From positions 1 through 46,759 of the forward strand of contig NVWS02000034.1 in the NCBI GenBank assembly GCA_002746295.2: a stretch of 46,759 nt of DNA. The letters are read 5' to 3'. The translations under genes and the position numbers were made by a program. Every line of letters begins with the position of its first letter. Position 1 is the first letter of the stretch. Positions 44,393 to 46,759 of this stretch are shown piece after piece. The notes under the pieces were generated by a model. It was not told the DNA's origin. It did no database searches and saw nothing but the letters and a program-made list of their open reading frames with translations. The stretch comes from Zetaproteobacteria bacterium. GTDB lineage: Bacteria > Pseudomonadota > Zetaproteobacteria > Mariprofundales > Mariprofundaceae.

Positions 44393-44426
44393 AACCCTCC
44401 CAAACAATCCAATGTTGGGGAGGGTT
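44393..44426. terminator. bidirectional-type terminator between mog and the 57-aa gene
   Basis: AACCCTCCC (44393-44401) and GGGAGGGTT (44418-44426) form a perfect 9-bp stem with a 16-base loop. On the minus strand seven T follow, so it is a good terminator for the leftward operon. On the plus strand the T run is absent, but the strong stem likely also ends mog transcripts. Confidence 0.85.
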
Positions 44427-44452
44427 GCGTAAGCGAACTTACGATAAAAGAC

Positions 44453-44626
44453 CTATTTTTCGGTTGAACAAACCAATTCTTCTTCGATTTTACCAGATTC
44501 AACTTCGTTGATAATGTTTTGGTAATGTTCGTTCACAGGGCAACCGCAAGAATGCTGTGTTGTTGCATGCAAACGCGCTTGTTCCATGTGCCATTGTGCT
44601 ACTTTCAAATGTTGATCGACGTTCAT
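44453..44626 (-). CDS. 57-residue Cys-containing small protein
   Basis: A short open frame: ATG at 44626, stop TAG at 44453-44455, with GGTGA shortly upstream. It begins MNVDQHLKVAQWHMEQARLH, continues with SCGCPVNEHYQNII and ends with an acidic helix and LVCSTEK. It has a C-x-C pair plus one more Cys and several His, which could bind metal or form a disulfide. There is no signal peptide. It is the last gene before a strong terminator, 118 bases after the membrane-protein genes. Codon use and the RBS make it a probable gene; the family is not recognised. Confidence 0.7.
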   Translation of the reverse strand: MNVDQHLKVAQWHMEQARLHATTQHSCGCPVNEHYQNIINEVESGKIEEELVCSTEK

Positions 44627-44744
44627 ATATTCACCATTTTCATAAAAATTTGGCTAAAAATGCCATACAACGAAGCTTAACAAGGCATTTTCTAAACACA
44701 AAGAAAAGTCTCCCTTGATAAAATAATGACATCAAAAATTTTGC

Positions 44745-45170
44745 TTAATCTTTTAACATACGAAGTACCAAAACAGCCATCAAAGCCAAACCAATCATAG
44801 CCACAGCACCCAAACCGAACTCATTGAACCACTGACATAGAAAAATCCACAGTATCATAAGCACCACGGTGAGAGGAATATCAGCCCAATGTCGATCATC
44901 ACGCACTTCTTTTTGAACACCAAATGACCAAGGTTTAGAAAAAATACGGCTAATATGTATCATCCACGGTGCTTTATTGGCTAAAGCTTTACCAAAAACA
45001 ACCGCAGCAAGCCCAAATAATACATAGTTAAGCATCAACATCGCTAAACCTGCATAACCCAACATATCAGGCGCACCACGATTCACATAACCTTCATCGG
45101 CATCAAAGGGATCTGCCATAGCAGCATCACCACATACCATCAATAAGAGTAACATCCAAAGTAATTTCAT
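44745..45170 (-). CDS. exported or membrane protein with three hydrophobic segments
   Basis: 141 residues. An N-terminal signal-like segment (LLWMLLLLMVCGDAAMA) is followed by an acidic stretch (DPFDADEGYVNRG), a hydrophobic helix (about 38-62), a basic cytosolic loop with HISRIFSKPWSFGVQKEVRDDRHW-type residues and two more hydrophobic helices (about 96-113, 118-136). I do not recognise the family. It overlaps the preceding small gene by ATGA and belongs to the CZB-methyltransferase operon. Confidence 0.65.
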   Translation of the reverse strand: MKLLWMLLLLMVCGDAAMADPFDADEGYVNRGAPDMLGYAGLAMLMLNYVLFGLAAVVFGKALANKAPWMIHISRIFSKPWSFGVQKEVRDDRHWADIPLTVVLMILWIFLCQWFNEFGLGAVAMIGLALMAVLVLRMLKD

Positions 45171-45397
45171 ACCCCACCTTTATGTTGCATGACATCACGG
45201 GATATTTTCAAAATCAGTAAGAACGCGGGAAGTAAATGCCAAAAAACATCAAATATATCCAATAAACGGTGCAATTCCCCCGCTTTCCACATATGATATT
45301 TTTCTACCAAATGGGGTTCAGGTTGAAATGGCATCATCGCCATCAACACGACTGCACCAATAAGAAAGATATACGACATATCATCAAGCCATTTCAT
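45167..45397 (-). CDS. small membrane protein (type often mislabelled RND transporter)
   Basis: 76 residues with two hydrophobic segments (about 8-24 and 50-66) and a conserved middle, FQPEPHLVEKYHMWKAGELHRLLDIFDVFWH. I recall similar small proteins (P-PEPHLVEKLRML...PIDIFDLL) in gammaproteobacteria, some labelled RND transporter although they are far too short for one. The function is unknown. It starts four bases after the methyltransferase stop. Confidence 0.7.
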   Translation of the reverse strand: MKWLDDMSYIFLIGAVVLMAMMPFQPEPHLVEKYHMWKAGELHRLLDIFDVFWHLLPAFLLILKISRDVMQHKGGV

Positions 45398-45400
45398 GCG

Positions 45401-45985
45401 TTACCTCCGAATCAAGCGAAATGCTAATTCAAAACGCTTGCCTTTGGGTCTTGCTATCAATAAGGGTGGCTTTTGTTGCCATAGCCAGTCTTCGGCACCA
45501 AATAAGCACTGCATATCAGCCCAATCACAATGAAAGGGCGGACCTTCTTTCTCCCCTGTTTGCATCATCGAAAAATAAAAGCTACCTTGAGGCTTAAGCC
45601 ATGCTTTGATATGCGATGCGTAAGCTGAACGAAGCTCAAGGGGTAAAGCACATAAGCATGTCTGCTCATATACCGCATCAAACGGCGTAGTGGTTTGATA
45701 ATCGAATAAATCACCACATATCAATGTTGCATGTAAACCTTCCTGCTTTAGTGAGTTTTTTAAGGATTCAATGGCAGAAGGTGCGATGTCCAACGCAGTG
45801 ACATCAAAGCCTAAACGTGCCAACTCAATCACTTCATAGCCACGACCACAGCCAGGAATCAATATGCGCTGTTCTTTGTTTAATCCAGATTCAAGCCAGT
45901 GAGTCAGGGCGGGACTCATCTCACCACGATCCCAACCCGTATCCCCTTGTTGATATAAATCTTCCCAAGCAATGTCTTGATTCAT
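45401..45985 (-). CDS. TPMT-family SAM-dependent methyltransferase
   Basis: 194 residues. The thiopurine methyltransferase family pattern is seen: an N-terminal WEDLYQQGDTGWDRGEMSPAL, the SAM motif RILIPGCGRGYEVIELA, FDVTALDIAPSAI, then YEQTCLCALPLELR-Y and a GPPFHCDW segment near the C-terminus. Members methylate thiols, selenium or tellurium compounds or other nucleophiles; the substrate here is unknown. It follows the CZB gene by two bases. Confidence 0.9.
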   Translation of the reverse strand: MNQDIAWEDLYQQGDTGWDRGEMSPALTHWLESGLNKEQRILIPGCGRGYEVIELARLGFDVTALDIAPSAIESLKNSLKQEGLHATLICGDLFDYQTTTPFDAVYEQTCLCALPLELRSAYASHIKAWLKPQGSFYFSMMQTGEKEGPPFHCDWADMQCLFGAEDWLWQQKPPLLIARPKGKRFELAFRLIRR

Positions 45986-45987
45986 TG

Positions 45988-46503
45988 TTATGACTTTCCT
46001 GTATATCCCATATTTTCTAAATCATTGTATAGTTTTTCCAAATCACTCAAAGGCGTATTTTTTTGAATGTTTTTACGTTTAACATATTGATTTAACTCAA
46101 AAGTTAGATGCTCTAGTGATTCTAACACTTCTTGAGATGCAAGTTTAAGTTTAGGCAGTAAGGCGCGTGCTTTATCTCGATTGGGTTGATTCATGCGGCG
46201 TTGAATGCCTAGCCATTGCAAAATATTAAAGCGTTCTTCTTCAGTATATAATGCTGCAAAAATATCCGAATAAATATGATGTAAGCGCTCATGAGGAGGA
46301 GCGACCCTATCATAAGCAGGCAAATGCCGTAAGGCGCGACCTGCCCCTAAATACCAATGGGCAAAGTCGCAATCTGTTGCCAAAAGGGGAACTTGCTCTT
46401 TATTTAAAGCTACACCTTCAACCAATGCTTCTGCTCGGGCAACCCAGCGTAAATGTGCAACACGAGCCTCTAATAACTGCGTAAAAACTTCCTGAATTTC
46501 CAT
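45988..46503 (-). CDS. CZB (chemoreceptor zinc-binding) domain protein
   Basis: 171 residues. The N-terminal four-helix CZB domain has the 3His/1Cys zinc site: H17 (VAHLRWV), C45 in TDCDFAHWYLG, and H71 and H75 in APPHERLHHIY. A C-terminal helical part (about 105-171) is not recognised. It has no membrane or signalling domain, so it is a stand-alone CZB. In other bacteria CZB domains sense zinc or hypochlorous acid through the Cys. An RBS (AAAAGGAG) lies nine bases before the ATG, partly touching the end of an IS element. Confidence 0.82.
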   Translation of the reverse strand: MEIQEVFTQLLEARVAHLRWVARAEALVEGVALNKEQVPLLATDCDFAHWYLGAGRALRHLPAYDRVAPPHERLHHIYSDIFAALYTEEERFNILQWLGIQRRMNQPNRDKARALLPKLKLASQEVLESLEHLTFELNQYVKRKNIQKNTPLSDLEKLYNDLENMGYTGKS

Positions 46504-46519
46504 TATCTATGCTCCTTTT

Positions 46520-46759
46520 GGTAATGGGTCAAATCTGAATTTAAGGATAAATATCCACCCCGAATTCAACTTTGTTAATGAGTAATCCTATTACAATATC
46601 GTGCATTTTTCCACACTTTGAAAAACATATTGTTTTTCGAGTCAAGCGTTTAATCCAAGTTCTCAAGTTTAAATTTTTACGTTCAATTTTTTGAGTATTG
46701 GCTTTACCTATTTCATGTTCTTTGGAGTTAAGGTAACGTTTATACGTACCCCAATCATC
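46520..46759 (-). mobile_element. IS1-family insertion sequence, right part (runs off the window)
   Basis: The end of the element is probably at 46520, where GGTAATGGGTCAAATC resembles IS1-type terminal repeats (GGTAATG...). The transposase 3' end lies inside. The element continues past the window end. It sits 17 bases upstream of the CZB gene start. Confidence 0.75.
46541..46759 (-). CDS. IS1-family transposase, C-terminal 72 residues (partial)
   Basis: The reading frame enters from the window edge as DDWGTYKRYL and ends at a stop at 46541-46543. It carries the IS1 transposase C-terminal signature: IGKANTQKIERKNLNLRT followed by WIKRLTRKTICFSKCGKMHD and VIGLLINKVEF. IS1 InsB reads GKAFTQQTERTNLTLRT and RIKRLARKTICFS here. 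The Asp at the very start fits the last conserved Asp of the IS1 catalytic region. The frame is open throughout the visible part. Confidence 0.88.
   Translation of the reverse strand, partial: DDWGTYKRYLNSKEHEIGKANTQKIERKNLNLRTWIKRLTRKTICFSKCGKMHDIVIGLLINKVEFGVDIYP

Overview
The window is a chromosome segment of a Gram-negative bacterium, with GC content by eye in the low-to-mid 40s percent. The mix of an ntrYX-trkAH operon and RNase J (alphaproteobacterial habit) with DUF1841, DUF4390, glnE and HslR (beta/gamma habit) would fit a deep-branching proteobacterium such as a marine zetaproteobacterium (Mariprofundus/Ghiorsea type). That assignment is inference from gene content only; there is no rRNA gene in the window.

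Layout. 0.2-3.2 kb (+): an operon of DUF4438, a DUF4124/retropepsin-like protease, a frameshifted nitrilase-family amidase, DUF1841 and a small two-helix membrane protein. 3.3-15.2 kb (-): a nitrogen and potassium block. It holds glnA and glnE separated by a terminator, then a tightly overlapping DUF4390-ntrY-ntrX-trkA-trkH-flavodoxin operon. 15.4-20.6 kb (+): pyrE-rnj, then a NusG-II protein, a Gx-type transporter, a TonB-like protein and mutY. 20.6-23.6 kb: a scar region with a decapitated chemoreceptor, an internally deleted IS (ISL3-like), a lone AT-rich DUF262 gene and a hairpin element. 23.6-29.6 kb (-): polA, a GST, a mini [2Fe-2S] protein, an AT-rich 300-bp gap with DnaA-box-like sites, an ABC1/UbiB-type kinase and a VOC plus PCP_red-like fusion. 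29.9-35.6 kb: trmB, a predicted kinase-phosphoesterase fusion, two small Roadblock-like proteins, a cytochrome c and purB. 35.7-39.9 kb (+): hrpA and hslR. 40.0-44.4 kb (+): a molybdenum cofactor operon (moaD, moaE, mobB, an FMN-type oxidase, mobA, moeA, mog). 44.4-46.5 kb (-): an operon of a CZB zinc-binding protein, a TPMT-like methyltransferase, two small membrane proteins and a 57-residue Cys-containing peptide. The window ends inside an IS1-family element.

The most striking feature is a dispersed family of about 125-200 bp intergenic elements (at least seven copies). They have terminal repeats of the type TATAGTCGTTTAAGTAT, TA-type junctions, and a core of two inverted REP-like hairpins. 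Stems differ between copies but stay complementary. One copy sits inside another between moaD and moaE, and a close relative of the host copy at 30.6 kb preserves the uninterrupted site, so the window itself shows that the element moves. Other notable items are the kinase-phosphoesterase fusion next to two Roadblock-like proteins, NtrX with GAFPGA instead of GAFTGA, the oriC-like gap, and a small-RNA- or attenuator-like hairpin in the purB leader.
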